Positions 33,748 through 45,700 of a stretch of 64,000 nt of DNA are shown piece by piece. The stretch covers positions 88,777,350 through 88,841,349 of the forward strand of contig NC_035433.2 of NCBI RefSeq assembly GCF_002127325.2, given 5' to 3'. The notes beneath the pieces were generated by a model. The model worked only from the letters and a program-made list of their open reading frames with translations, had not been told where the DNA came from and did no database searches. Source of the DNA: Helianthus annuus. Lineage: Eukaryota > Streptophyta > Magnoliopsida > Asterales > Asteraceae. Within the stretch, counting starts at the first letter, position 1. Every line of letters starts with the position of its first letter. The position numbers were made by a program, and so were the translations under genes.

Positions 33748-36614
33748 TGTAACATCCCGTGTTTTCGAATATCAAAGTCAAATTCAAAGTCCAAGTCAAC
33801 TTTGACTTTCTTTGACTATGATTAGTCTATTTTATGTTTTATTTGTATTATGTGGAGTAAGTGTTGTAATTAAGAAAGAGTCGAAGTAATCGAATGTTTG
33901 ATCGACGCAAATTGATTTACGACTGCGTATAGTAAGAAGTAACAATGCGATAAAGTTAACTAATCTATAATCAAACCGATCTAACTATCATCGAACTCGA
34001 ATCTCGAATTATGCGAACCTTGGTTGTTGTATACGTGTGTGTGTGTGCCTTATGTGTTACCTGTGCGTGTTTAATTCATGTTTGGTGTGTTACTCAATCG
34101 AATCAATCGAAACTCGAAACTCAAATCGAATACAATCGAAATCGAACTACGACGAATGGAAATGTAAGGATAGGGTGAATCATAGGAGATTGTATGTTAG
34201 ATATAGTAGTTCGGACTGAAAGTAATTCGAATAAGAAACTCTATCGTACTCGATCGAAACCGAAATATCGAAAATCGTCACACCAAACACTCGAAACAGG
34301 CTATTGACCGATCAGGCTATCAGCCGATCGAACAGCCCAGCCGATCGGACGGACTGTCCAATCGAGCAGGCTGTCCGATCGGGAAGCCTGGCCGATCGGC
34401 CAGCCCTTTCCTCTTTTGGAGCCTATAAATACGGCTGTCATTATCACTCTTTACCACTTTTGGAAAGTTCTGACCGACCAGCGCGTGCTCCTCCTTTTTC
34501 CTCAGATTTCTTCCGATTTCGGTAAGTTTCCAACCTAAATATTGTACTTTCTTAATCAAAACATGCTCCTACACCTTTCTATCTTTCAAATCTTGGTTTC
34601 TAACAGTGAAATCATCAAGATCTAAGCATTCTAGAATGATGTCATCATGGTGTTCTTCAAGAACCTCATGGTTTGGCCTCAAACCACCATGAATAGCTTG
34701 GATCTAACCGATTTCCACATGAACAAGCTAAGATCTACCAAAGATCTAAATATTTCCGCGATGTGAAGGATTGAAAGAAAGGATTCCAACCTTCTTTCAA
34801 CTCTTTTACACTCAATGCCTTAAAAGCGGTAGAAACAGAGCTTGAACCAACTCACTAATCATCTAATAGTGACGTAGTTCAAGATTCGGATTCTATCAAC
34901 GAGGTTCACCGACTCCGGGTTAAACGTTAAGCTACCGATCTGAACAGTTCACCGGTCGGATTTGGGTGATTCCTGTCCGAACCAGTGAAGCAAGTAGGAA
35001 CCCACGCCCATGGTTCAACACGTTGTCAAAGTACCTCGAAATTATGTCAAAACAGCCAAGTGTTAGACGAAAGGCCGACCAGGTCAGAATGCTGGCTGAA
35101 CGGCTAGGCTGTTCGAACGAACGGCCCAGCCGATCGGACATGCCAGCCGATCGGCTAGCATAGGGTCCCACATTTCACAATTTCATGAAGTATGGTATCG
35201 AACAAAGTGATGCCCAATCGAACATGTTATTCGATTGGTAAACATTACTCTTCGGATTATGAGATACTATGCTTCAACACTTAATCGATTTCCAACTCGT
35301 TCGACGCATTGGGGTGCCACCCGATCGAACATGCTATCAGAACGAACAGGCCGTTCGATCTGATATGCTGCTCGATCGAGTGACAACCTGATGAGGACTA
35401 CTACTGAAGTTCCTGACCGATCGGATAAGCCGACAGATCGAACAGACCGTTCGATCGATCGACCTGAAGGGTAAGAACACTTCAGTGTTCTCAAATGCTA
35501 CAACAAAAACTTCAAAAGTTCAAACCATCATACACAAACACAACCTACCCAAAGGAAGAAACAATCCACTCGAACAGTCCAGCCGATCGAGCCCACCGGC
35601 CGATCGAGCAGGCGGTCCACGGATTGTCCAGCCGAACGAACAACCCACTCGATCGAACCTACCGTTCGATCGACCAGGCTGTTCGACCCACTTACACTTG
35701 TTTCCATTCTATGTGTATTCATCATTATGCTAACGAACTATTCAGGCTAACCCTACTCTCAAGCGCTCCCTTCGATCCATCAACCAATCGCTGTGAGTAT
35801 ACTCGATCTCTTTTTGCTTTCAGCACTTTTGGGTGTTACGTACGTTACTTATCCAAATCACTATCGAACACACTACTCAATTATTTGAACACTAACTGAT
35901 TCGCATGTATTACGTGACTAAATGAATGCTTGTTGATTGTGTTTACACGTGGAATGCTGTCTACCTGCCTTAACGACGTAGTACTATAGTTTGGACTCAG
36001 TACCCGTTCACACGGGGGTTGTTAAGGACAATTCTTTGCATGGATACGGTGGTAATCATGTATTGCGAACCGTCTCGGACGGTCAACCCGCAGTCATTGG
36101 TATATATAGGTCCATGTCGATAATTAACATGCTTCGTTTTCCTCTGTGTACGTGCTGGTTATGCGTAAACTATTCGAACTCTATATACTATATCAAACTT
36201 GTATGCTCACCTTTACATTTATGTATTGACTGTATTTTAACGTATGTGACAGGTGTTTAAGATGTTTGCTTGCTAGGAAAGCGAGGCTAGAATAAAGCTC
36301 TAGAGGCCCCCAACAAATAGTTGTCTGTCAGGAAAGAGAAACTAGAGCATAGTTATCTGTAGATCTTGTCAGGCTGGGTCTTTAGGAGCATTCGAACAAT
36401 GTTTATGTTTTGTATTAATTTAAATCTGAGTTGTCGGAATGGAATTACTTGTTTGGATGTTATCTGTAATAAGGTATTTGTTTATTCAGGATACGGTATG
36501 GGACGTATCTTTAACTGGATTATATAGATAGCTGTTATGGAAACTTCTGGACAATCTGTTTCGCTCAGTGCCATGCCCTGATGATTCCGCCATCGGTTGG
36601 GGTGTGACAGTTGG
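33748..36614 (+). repeat. Gypsy 3' LTR and right target duplication
   Basis: LTR 33748-36609, TGTAACATCCCG...GGGGTGTGACA, then GTTGG (36610-36614). It provides the uninterrupted reference showing where the copia element and the solo LTR entered the 5' copy. Visible divergence from the 5' LTR is a few percent including short indels, clearly more than between the copia LTRs. Confidence 0.92.
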
Positions 36615-37257
36615 TGTCCACCTTTCACAAAAAGACTCATAATTAGTAAAAAACACAAGCTCTTCATGTTTTGTTGATAGACTATGATCTCAGTGATACA
36701 ATCCATGCACACACACAGTCAACATTAGTTTTTCTAAAGGTAAATTTGGATCACTGACGGACTACTGGAGTATCATCGTATCACGAGCGGAACCACCCGA
36801 TCATATTCATCAAGCATAATGCCTATACACCAATTCAGGATGAACACCATAAATATGGAAAAAAACCCCTTTGTGAGAATCGAACCCAGGACCTATTGGT
36901 CCCAAGGAGTTATTTTAGTAACATTAAGGACAATAGAGTAGCTCTTAACTATGGTTACTGCCTAGCATACAACGCTCATGTCATTAAATATGCAAAATTA
37001 GGCAAATAGGTCATAGCATAGACTACTAATACAATATAAAAGATGCAAAATACTTTCCAACCACCCAAAATAACATGTCTTCATGTATCCAAAGCTTTGT
37101 TCAATAGTCAAGAAATATAGGAGGTTGTATCGTAGCAATAAGGCCATGCCCTAACACCGAACTGGTGTGCTTGAAGCCAACACCATTTTCAATATCTTCC
37201 GGACCAAAATCTTGAATGGGACTCCCTTCGACGTGCTAATTAATGTGCAAATCATCA
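36615..37257. other. Non-coding DNA right of the nested block
   Basis: No gene. A GAATCGAACCCAGGACCT sequence at 36889 is the reverse complement of a tRNA B-box-like motif, but no A-box, tail or direct repeats were found to make it a SINE or tRNA. Confidence 0.4.
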
Positions 37258-37889
37258 CGCTTGGTTAGGGCCGGCAATTTTAGAGACGTACACGAATACA
37301 CGACATGAACCTACACGAAGTTAACATGTATCATGTATGGCCTTAATAGGTAACAGGTACTAGACAGGTAGACACGAAAATACCTGTTAATTTTCGTGTC
37401 TAAACAGGTAAAATACTTGTTTACCTGTTTAGTACCTGTTAATACATGTTAACAATTTTAATATATAAAAATATAATTTAGTGTGACCATGTGATTTGAA
37501 AACCTGATTTTATCACTTATCTTTCTAGTTTCCCTAACCCTTCCCGTTCCCATTCCAATGAACTTTACATTGTTTTGAATGGATGTTATGAATCATTTAA
37601 ACCTTTTGTGATTTGTCATTTATGGATTTTGTTTCAAACTTGTTACCGATTATGCATTTATGCATTATTTAAACCTATCGTGAACTTTTGGCAACTTCTG
37701 TTTCACTAAACAAGTTCCTAGATATGTAATTATTGAAACATTTGTAAACAGGTATTAACAGGTAATTATCGTGTATACCTGTTAAAAAATATTTCGTGTT
37801 CGTGTATGGGATTTCGTGTATCGTGTATTATCTTGTTCGTGTATTATCGTGTACAGGTGTATACACAATATGCCAGCCCTACGCTTGGT
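37258..37889. mobile_element. hAT-type MITE, 616 bp, perfect 8-bp duplication
   Basis: The element (37266-37881) has termini TAGGGCCGGCAA and ATGCCAGCCCTA (inverse TAGGGCTGGCAT), flanked by CGCTTGGT on both sides (37258-37265 and 37882-37889). Subterminal regions are full of ACAGGTA / TACCTGT and CGTGTA motifs in both orientations, as expected for hAT transposase binding. There is no coding. TSD length and termini are diagnostic of hAT. Confidence 0.88.
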
Positions 37890-39403
37890 AAAGTTGTTGG
37901 TGCCCTAAAAAATACCAAAGGAGGGAGTTCTATCATCAGTGCTAAGCCTGCTGCTCCCATCCCTAACATGTGTCATCGTACAGAAATGAATTAAAACATG
38001 ATAAAATTAGGCCAAACATGGTCATATTAAGTCAATTACGGTCAATTCAAGAAAATTACAAATACAAGTCCCAAGTTCAAGTTAAATAAACTATTGAATT
38101 GTACACACCCATTAGCAAATGTTAGTCAATTATGGTCAAATTTGATTGATTATGAAGCTTCCTAGGTCATAATCTTGTATGTTTGTTTAGTAAAAGGTGC
38201 GGATTGGACCGACAAATTGACTAATAATTATGAAAACAAATTAATCGAACTGTTGCAAAAATCGCTTTCTTGATTGTAAACAATAAGGGACAGCAAGGTT
38301 CACACCCGGTTCGATAAATGCAAGTGCTAGGGTTCCTACACGTTTTAACTTGATTTAGTTGCATTTGATGATTAACGAATTTAATGTCACGTGTCTTAGG
38401 TGCCAAGAGCTATCAACATTTCTAGAATGGACTGCAATGCATTTTATTACCAAGAACATGTAAATTCTAACCTAAGACAAGGCATAATTGCACATAAACA
38501 TTTCGTAACGTCAAATTTAATATTCACTCGACAATTTACGAATTCGATACAAATGCAAGACAATTATCAAAAGTTTCAAATATTACAATCAACTAGTCAC
38601 AAATCAAATTAAGCGCGATGTTTGAAACCCTAGAAATCTTACAAAAATCTACACCAGGGTGAAACCCGGGGAGACTAGTCGCTCATATTCGAGGAATCTT
38701 GAACACCGAATGATGAACACGAACATATAGCCATGATCTTGATCCTTGGAATAATGATATGAAGGTCAGGGTTTGATTTTAGAGAATGATTATGGAATGG
38801 TTGGAGAGGTGAGGGTGATGATGGATTGAATGATTGGAATGGAAGTGGATTAGGGTTTTAGGGTTGGATGGATGAAGATGATGATGATGTTTGGTGGTAT
38901 GAGATGGATTGTGGATGAGAGGTTTTGTGTTTTTGGCTCCAAGATAATGATAATGTGTTTCAAAACCCGTAACTCATAATATCCCCTTCAATTGTCGGTT
39001 AAACAAGGTCAAAAACCAAAATTCAGCGCTGCAACTTTAGAGGCCACGTAGGCGACGCTCAACCCACGCGTAGGCGACTCGGCGCTCTGATCTGACGTGT
39101 TGGGTTTCTATCTACGGCCATTTCTGGATGACTCGACGCGTCATTAGGCCGTCGCTGATGCAATATCTATGTTTGGCTCCGGTATTTTTCGTTTCGCATG
39201 TCCGGATGGTCTCGATCGCCTCCCGATGCTCCGTAAAGCTCCCAAATAGCAATTTAAACTCTGTTAGACTTAGACCTGCCAAACACAAATCATATCAAAG
39301 TAGACCATTCGAAACTTAAATGCATGTATAGACACAAACTTTAATACGATTAAACAACGGGTTTTCAACCACGTATCAGGAGCCATATTAGGTCATAACA
39401 AAT
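37890..39403. other. Intergenic DNA without recognised genes
   Basis: Includes a GATGATGATG-rich tract near 38870-38890 and a GC-richer stretch at 39030-39230 with GGCGACGC-type words. Only short chance frames occur; nothing is assigned. Confidence 0.4.
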
Positions 39404-40260
39404 CATTTTGGTATTAAAGACCTAAGCATGATGGTCAGTGCACTTATGAGTAGGGGTGCAAACGAGCCGAGCTACTCGCAAGCTACTCAAGCTCAGCTCG
39501 AAAAAAAAGCTCGAACTAGCCGAGCTTAAACGAGCTCGAGCTCGAGCCCGAACCTAAAAACAAGCTCGTTTAGAAAACGAGTCCGAGCTCGAGCTTAAAA
39601 AATTACCATTTATATAAATATAAAAAGTAACTATATTTATATAATAATAATAATTACCATTTATATAAATATAAAAAAAATAACTAAATTATATGTATAG
39701 TAATAACTATAATTAATATAAATTAATTAATAAATACTAAACGAGTCGAGCCCGAGCCGAGCTCGAGCTCGAGCTTTCATAAGTTAAACGAGCTCGAGCT
39801 CGAGCCTGGTCGAGCTCGGGCTCAGCTCGGCTCGTTACCCCTACTTATGAGCCTTAATAGGTGTTGACATATGCTAGTGAGCTGTTTTATGTTTACGCCA
39901 TAAAAAATCATTTTTGTGTTAAAAGCCCATTTAAGATGATCAATACACCAATTGGCTATGTCATGTGTTGATTAGTTGTTTAAGATTAGATAGAGTCGCA
40001 TTAGGTTAGAAGTCATTTTGATGTTAAAGATTTGTGTATGATGACTGATACGCTAATAGGTCGGGCCATGTGTTATTAAGTTATTTTAGGTTACACATAG
40101 TCACATTAGCTAGTCTTTTTGGTGTTAAAGACCCATGTACGGTGATCGATACTTCATGGTCCTTGCTATTGAGTTGTTTTAGGATTCACTATGTCACATT
40201 AAGCTATAACAAAACAATTTGGTGTTGAAGATAAGTGTATGTTGGTGTAGGTTACATAAT
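39404..40260. repeat. Degenerate tandem repeat, about 102-bp unit, at least five copies
   Basis: A CATTTTGGTGTTAAAGACC-like core recurs at 39404, 39909, 40014, 40115 and 40215, each followed by ATGATGATTGATAC-like and TGTTATTGAGTTGTTTTAGG-like segments. Spacing is about 100-105 bp. The gap between the first two equals one unit once the 401-bp hAT insertion is removed. The copies have diverged considerably. Confidence 0.7.
39443..39851. mobile_element. hAT-type MITE, 393 bp, perfect 8-bp duplication
   Basis: The element (39451-39843) begins TAGGGGTGCAAACGAGCC and ends GGCTCGTTACCCCTA, flanked by CTTATGAG on both sides (39443-39450 and 39844-39851). The arms are rich in CTCGAGCTCGAGC words that pair with each other; the centre is AT-rich and tandemly repeated (ATTACCATTTATATAAATAT). 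It is non-coding and sits within the 102-bp tandem repeat. Confidence 0.9.
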
Positions 40261-41054
40261 ACAACTATATTGGTTTAAAGTACATGTCTAGATCGAACAA
40301 ATACGTAGGGACTACACATCACCAAGTGTGCTAAAATACATTTCCAGATAGATAAAAATATCTTTTCGTAGTAAACCATATGTATAGACAGATATGCTGA
40401 CACATTACGATGTTGCGACCTTAGACATAAGAGGAGGGTACAAGGGATAGATTTGGTAATATTTTTTGGGATCACAATAAGGATAGAATTGACGAGGAAA
40501 TGTGTTTCGCAAGCGGGCGTACAAAGGATCAAATATTTGCAAAGATGTTGAGGATATCTTCAATGCTTGAAAGATTTTACATACGATCAAAACAATGAGG
40601 ATGTTGTTGAAGAATCATATGTCGAATATGCACGAGTTAATGAAAGGTTGTTTTGTTAAGATAAAAATTTGGAAGCTTATAGTTGATGCCAGTTTTAATT
40701 AGTTTTGTAATATTTATCCAAGTTTTAAAGTATTACTAAATATGATTTTAGGTATTTGTATTTTTAAAAGTTAATAGTGAAGTGCTTTTAGTTATTTGAA
40801 GTTTATAAGTGATAATAATGAAGTGTTTTAGTTATATTTGAAGTTTTTACGTGATAATAATGAAGTGTTTTAGTTATCTGTATTTGTTTTAATTTAAGTG
40901 GTTTAATTTAAAAACACAGAAACCCTTTTTTGGATTTAGTTTAGGCTAAACCAGTTTTAGCCCGACCCAAACCGACTAGGATGGGGTCAGAGGTTTCACC
41001 TAGTAAAACCAGGTTTAGCCCATAATAAAAAAAAAAAAAAAAAAAAAAAAAAAA
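40261..41054. other. AT-rich DNA with a 50-bp minisatellite and a 28-A run
   Basis: About 40765-40880 repeats an ATAATGAAGTGTTTTAGTTAT unit three times. A direct pair of AAACCAGKTTTAGCCC lies at 40952 and 41006, and an uninterrupted A28 tract follows at 41027-41054. The poly-A could be a retroposition tail, but the upstream sequence gives no recognisable protein or RNA. Confidence 0.45.
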
Positions 41055-41275
41055 CTAATTCAGATTGGTCCCAAACTTGCATTTGTACACCACTAAAGAA
41101 ATGTTACTTTGGAAAAAGAAAGAAACTGTAAATGGGAGCACGGTTTAGGCCCTATAGAGGACACATCTAGAACTTTATACCACTATTGGGCTTTTGCATT
41201 AAGCCCTATAAATTGTAAGATTATCCTTTAAAACCCCAATATAGATTTTTCTTTAAAAAGGCTATTTATATAATA

Positions 41276-41830
41276 ACTAGTATTAAGGCCCCCGTGTTGC
41301 GATGGGAGCATAAAACCATGACAAATAGCACTAATGTCATACCATCGCCAGCAACCACCAACATTAAAGTTGGGGTGTGTTATTGCGAAGAAATTCGACC
41401 GAAACATAAAATATAGAAAATAATAACTAAGTCCATTTAGGATCTGCGTGTTGTGGCGAACCTGTCAAGTGGGAAAAAATAGACGACGTAAAAATGTTGA
41501 ATCACACACGCATGTTGCGCCATGTTAACTCGCAAAATTTAGAACGAAGTGTAAAACGAAACGTAAAAACGTTGAACCACGCACGCATGTTGCGCCATGT
41601 TAACTCACAAAATCTAGAACGAAACGTAAAAACGTTGAACCACACACGCACGTTGCACCATGTTAACTCGCAAAATCTAGAACAAAACGTAAAACAAAAA
41701 ATTTGCCACATATGAAAAGTGTAGGGGACCAAAGTTGAAAGTAAAATGTTGTGAGGTTAAATTGAAAAGAAGAAAACTTTTAGGCTAAAAGTAAAAATTC
41801 AAATAGTTAGGGATTAAAAATGTAATATCA
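41276..41830 (-). mobile_element. Possible Helitron-like element with a coding-frame minisatellite
   Basis: On the minus strand the left edge reads CCCATCGCAACACGGGGG, then CCTTAATACTAG followed by T: a short GC-rich hairpin about 10 nt before CTAG, as at Helitron 3' ends. Inside, 41490-41695 holds three tandem copies (75, 63 and about 67 bp) of a unit around CGCATGTTGCGCCATGTTAA, leaving a frame open across the repeats. The 5' end (TC) could not be fixed and no Rep/helicase is present. This is a tentative call from the 3' structure. Confidence 0.35.
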
Positions 41831-42434
41831 ATTTTTTTTTAAAAAACCCCTAAGCATAGGGTACAATACCTCCATGCACCAGCATGTTACTTATTTATAC
41901 GATCTAAATAGCTTAATAATATGATTATTATGTCAATTAGGTGAGAAATGTAATAAAAATAAATAGTTGAGTATATTAAAATTAGAGAATTTTAATACTA
42001 AACTAATACGTTTTATTTGTCATCTAATTTCTTAAATCCAACTAAATCGGTTCGGCCAGTGAACCAATAAGACGTCAAGTTAGCTAACCGATCCGGTTAT
42101 GAAAATATCGAATAAAACACAACATGGCTTCATTATTTCTATGCGTACCTACAAGAAAAAAAGTACTTATATTATAATTTTACATTGATATTTATAGATT
42201 GCCTTCTTATACATTGTCTTCAAAAACATATTGACATAGTTATAAAATATTTTATAAATAAATAAGAAAATATTTCTTGATACACCTAACTTCTACCGTA
42301 AAATACACGTTTTAGCCGGCTATCCAACTCATCATTTACTAACAAATATTTCTATAAACAAAAAAAATGCCACCCAAAAATGTGAAATCTTCAGACTTTT
42401 TTTTATTCCTCATTGACTTAAAAGTTGTAAAAAA
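41831..42434. other. AT-rich DNA upstream of the kinase gene
   Basis: No gene or bounded repeat. It presumably includes distal promoter sequence of the kinase gene. Confidence 0.4.
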
Positions 42435-42770
42435 ATGACTAAAAAATACATGCCAAATGGTTCCCACGTTTCCTTCTTCCCCTTCAAATTCTCCTTCGCT
42501 TTCTCTCCACATCCTTTGGGATCTTCTCTCTTTCCATCTTTGTTCATACCATTTCTTTATCTATTTGAAAGATTTGATGATCCAATCCTTGTGCTAAAGA
42601 AATTTATAAAATCTATGGTACTTTGTTGTATGTTTTTGAACAAATTGATGTTAGAGAGAGAGTTTGCATTTTTTTTTTCATTGAGACAATGGGAATGGAT
42701 GGAAGGATTGAGAAATCTTGATATCATAATGTGTTGTTAAAAATCTTCAAACATCTAACTTGACCGAAAA
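42435..42770 (+). promoter_or_regulatory. Probable proximal promoter / 5' leader of the RLCK gene
   Basis: A pyrimidine-rich stretch (42468-42550) typical of plant leaders precedes the start codon. A 101-codon upstream frame (ATG 42435, stop 42740) crosses it. Its product is not recognised and, given the likely transcript start, the ATG may not be transcribed. Confidence 0.35.
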
Positions 42771-45700
42771 ATGAGTTGTTTTTCGTGTTTTTCATCAAAA
42801 GGAAAGAGAAGATCAAGGAGACATGCAAGTCGAAGAGCAAAAAGCCCAATTGTACACCGTGAACCACCTCCCGCTGGTAAGTATTATTTTTTCTTGTTAG
42901 CTAGTCGTATAGAAAAAAAAAACATATGATTTATCGTACATTCACTCTTCTTTGTAAATTCTCGGTGGTATCATATTAATCATCAAATTTGATGTTCGTC
43001 CCTTCTTTTTTATCATGATCATTGCCCGCTGAAGATGATTTGTACACCATCAAATTTATCTATATATCATTGATTCATGTTTAAAAATAAAACCCTCATA
43101 TAAACAATTCCATACAACATAACAGGGGGTCAGGGCCCCCTGGCCCCTTCTAACCTTCGCTCTTGGGATGTTTGTGATCGTGTAACATGTATGAGAGGTT
43201 ACTTAATTATAATTTCTACAAAACATAAATAATCAGAGTAACACATTCAACAATGAATGTGTTTTTTATAAGAGAAAACATGATTTTGAAAGGACAAAAA
43301 AACATCAACTGGTTGGAAAACAAAGCGGGATCAAGGTTGGTCCTCCATCCTTTTTAAAACCATTTAACAATAACAATTAATATAGTAATAAATATAACTA
43401 TAAAAAGAACTATAAAAGTATTTAAAAGAACTATAAAAAATATTTAAAATTTCAAAATAATGACATGTGTTCTGTCAACACATGAAAATATTTACGTAAA
43501 TATGGCAACCTTTTTATAGTCAAAACATGAAAATATTTACGTAAATTTGGCAACCTTTTACATTCAACATTTATAACTGTACTAAAAAATACATGTCAAC
43601 CCAACATTAATCCTTTGGAACCGTTAACTATAAAGGGTCTAACTATAAATATAATCCAACATTTTCTGTGTAGAAAACAGGAATCATAAAGCTGTTACAC
43701 CAAATAGAAGAAGCAAAGAAAATGGCAATAATCCTGCTGCCATAAAAACAGACACCGGCGACAAAATTGCGGCTCAAACTTTTACTTTCCGGGAACTAGC
43801 TGCCGTTACAAAGAACTTCCGGCAAGATTCTCTCATCGGCGAAGGTGGATTCGGGAGAGTTTACAAGGGAAAACTTGCTAAAACCGGCCAGGTAAATTAG
43901 CAAAGATGCAATTGGCAAATATGTAGGCTAGACATGTTAGATAATAGGTTAACAAACTAGGCGGTGTTCAAATAATTAATGTGTTAACCTATTTAACTAA
44001 ACATGTCGACATGTTAACCAGTTTAAAATTAGAATAACAGATATACTTTATAAGGTAAACCTGCCAACTTGTTTAGTGCTCGTCTAACCCATTTATTATG
44101 ACTCCTCAACCCAATTACAAGTTAATTGTACCTCATCTACAAGTCGTCAACATGTTTGCAACTCGTCTAGATAAATAGATTACACAGGTTGTGTTCAGGT
44201 TACATGATTTTAGGTATGTCTAGCTTAGGGTTAAGGTCTTTGATTTGAATTATATGGGTTGTATTCAGGTACACCATTTCAAGTACGCGTTAACATGACA
44301 CCATTGCCACCTCTGATTAAAACAAGTTGGGGACGAAAGTGATTATTAGAGTATACATAGGTCAAGCGACTTTAGTGATGATATAGTTCAAGCGACTTTA
44401 GTGATGACAAGCGAATTTAGTTGTCACTAAAGTCGTCTTGATCCTTCATCATCGTCGTCATCATCATGCTCAGTAGATCCCACAAATAGCAAAACTAAGG
44501 TACGGTCTGAGGAGGGTAAGATGTAGACAGCCTTACCTCTAGCCCGTAGAGATAGAGGGGTTGTTTCCAGTGAGACCCCCGGCTCGATAGTAGTTTTGCA
44601 TCAAGCTTTGAACATAAGGCACATAACACTCAGCAATCGAGACAAAGGCCGATTAGTGCATGTACCCTTGTCTTTTCGGCTATGAACACCACCACATGAT
44701 GCATGATTACCCGTTTGCCGCTTTTAACATTATTTTCATGAAATTAGTAAAATAACGTTAAAATTAGTGCACTTTCACTCCCCCCAGGGCCCACACATAT
44801 ATACATTATATATGCACACCGCAAGCAGCAGGGCGTAAAGTTGTCTTCGTCCTTGTGTATACATATTGAACATGTAGCTTGTATTATAATCAACTGATGC
44901 ATATGAGATTGAGTGTATATATAGGTCAAGCGACTTTAGTGATAAGGTAGGTCAAGCGACTATTTAGCGATGACAAGCGAATTTATTATCACTAAAGTCG
45001 TCTTCATCTATATCATCACTAAAGTCGCTTAAACCTATATATACTCTAATATAAAACATGTAACACTATGTCACTATAAGAGGCCGTTGTCACCGTTAAA
45101 TAATTCAGTTTTGATTATATTTTTACAAAACAGTTTAATAGTGTTTCAACTATTTTTCTTTCAGGATGTGGCTGTGAAGCAACTGGATCGAAAGGGGTTG
45201 CAAGGAAACCGTGAATTCCTAGTCGAAGTTTTGATGTTAAGCCTTCTTCATCATCCGAATCTGGTGAGTTTAGTAGGGTATTGCGCAGATGGTGATCAAA
45301 GAATTCTCGTGTACGAGTATATGTCTGCAGGCTCACTAGAAGATCATCTATTCGGTAATATTTGTTTGCTTTTCTTACTATCAAAGGTAGTTTCTCATTA
45401 GTCACCATAATTTTTTTTTTTTTTTTTAAATCAGAAGTCTTTTAACACTACCAGAAAACTAGCATTTGTGACAGAAAAAAATCATCTGAGCTTTTGAGAC
45501 TGAATGGTTGAAAAATTAGCAAGTACAACTATGTCGCAAAACGGTCACAAATTTGGCATCCGTTTCGCAAATCATACGCAAAAAAAAAAAAGTAATTATA
45601 ATAAGACCTTTTAAGAATGCTACCTGCTAGCCTCTCTAGTCTTCATCGAGGCGTTCACGTTGCGGTTTAAATTTATAAAAATAGGTTAAATCAGTCATCG

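Larger units (their letters stand above)
10403..36609 (+). mobile_element. Ty3/gypsy retrotransposon (Tekay/Del-like chromovirus), host of two nested insertions
   Basis: Structure, left to right: 5' LTR in three pieces (10403-10411, 21681-22337, 25660-27877; about 2884 bp when joined), tRNA-Met-type primer site at 27881, gag-protease and RT/RNase H/integrase with a chromodomain-like tail (29010-33661), polypurine tract, and 3' LTR (33748-36609; 2862 bp). The LTRs begin TGTAACAYCCCGTG and end GGGGTGTGACA. Perfect 5-bp target duplications GTTGG lie at 10398-10402 and 36610-36614. The pol order and chromodomain-like end fit the Tekay/Del clade. Two stops in gag-protease, two shifts and two stops in pol show it is dead. 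About 6 kb of its own DNA between the LTRs is uninterrupted; both insertions hit the 5' LTR. Confidence 0.9.

Noticed and set aside
36885..36910. GAATCGAACCCAGGACCT as a tRNA gene or SINE
   Set aside because: Only the B-box-like word is present; no A-box at the right distance, acceptor stem, tail or target duplication was found.
43900..44325. hAT element in intron 2 (ATTGGCAAATATG...ATTGCCACCTCTG)
   Set aside because: The ends resemble hAT termini and the interior has AACATGT/ACCTGTT-like words, but no 8-bp duplication could be matched.
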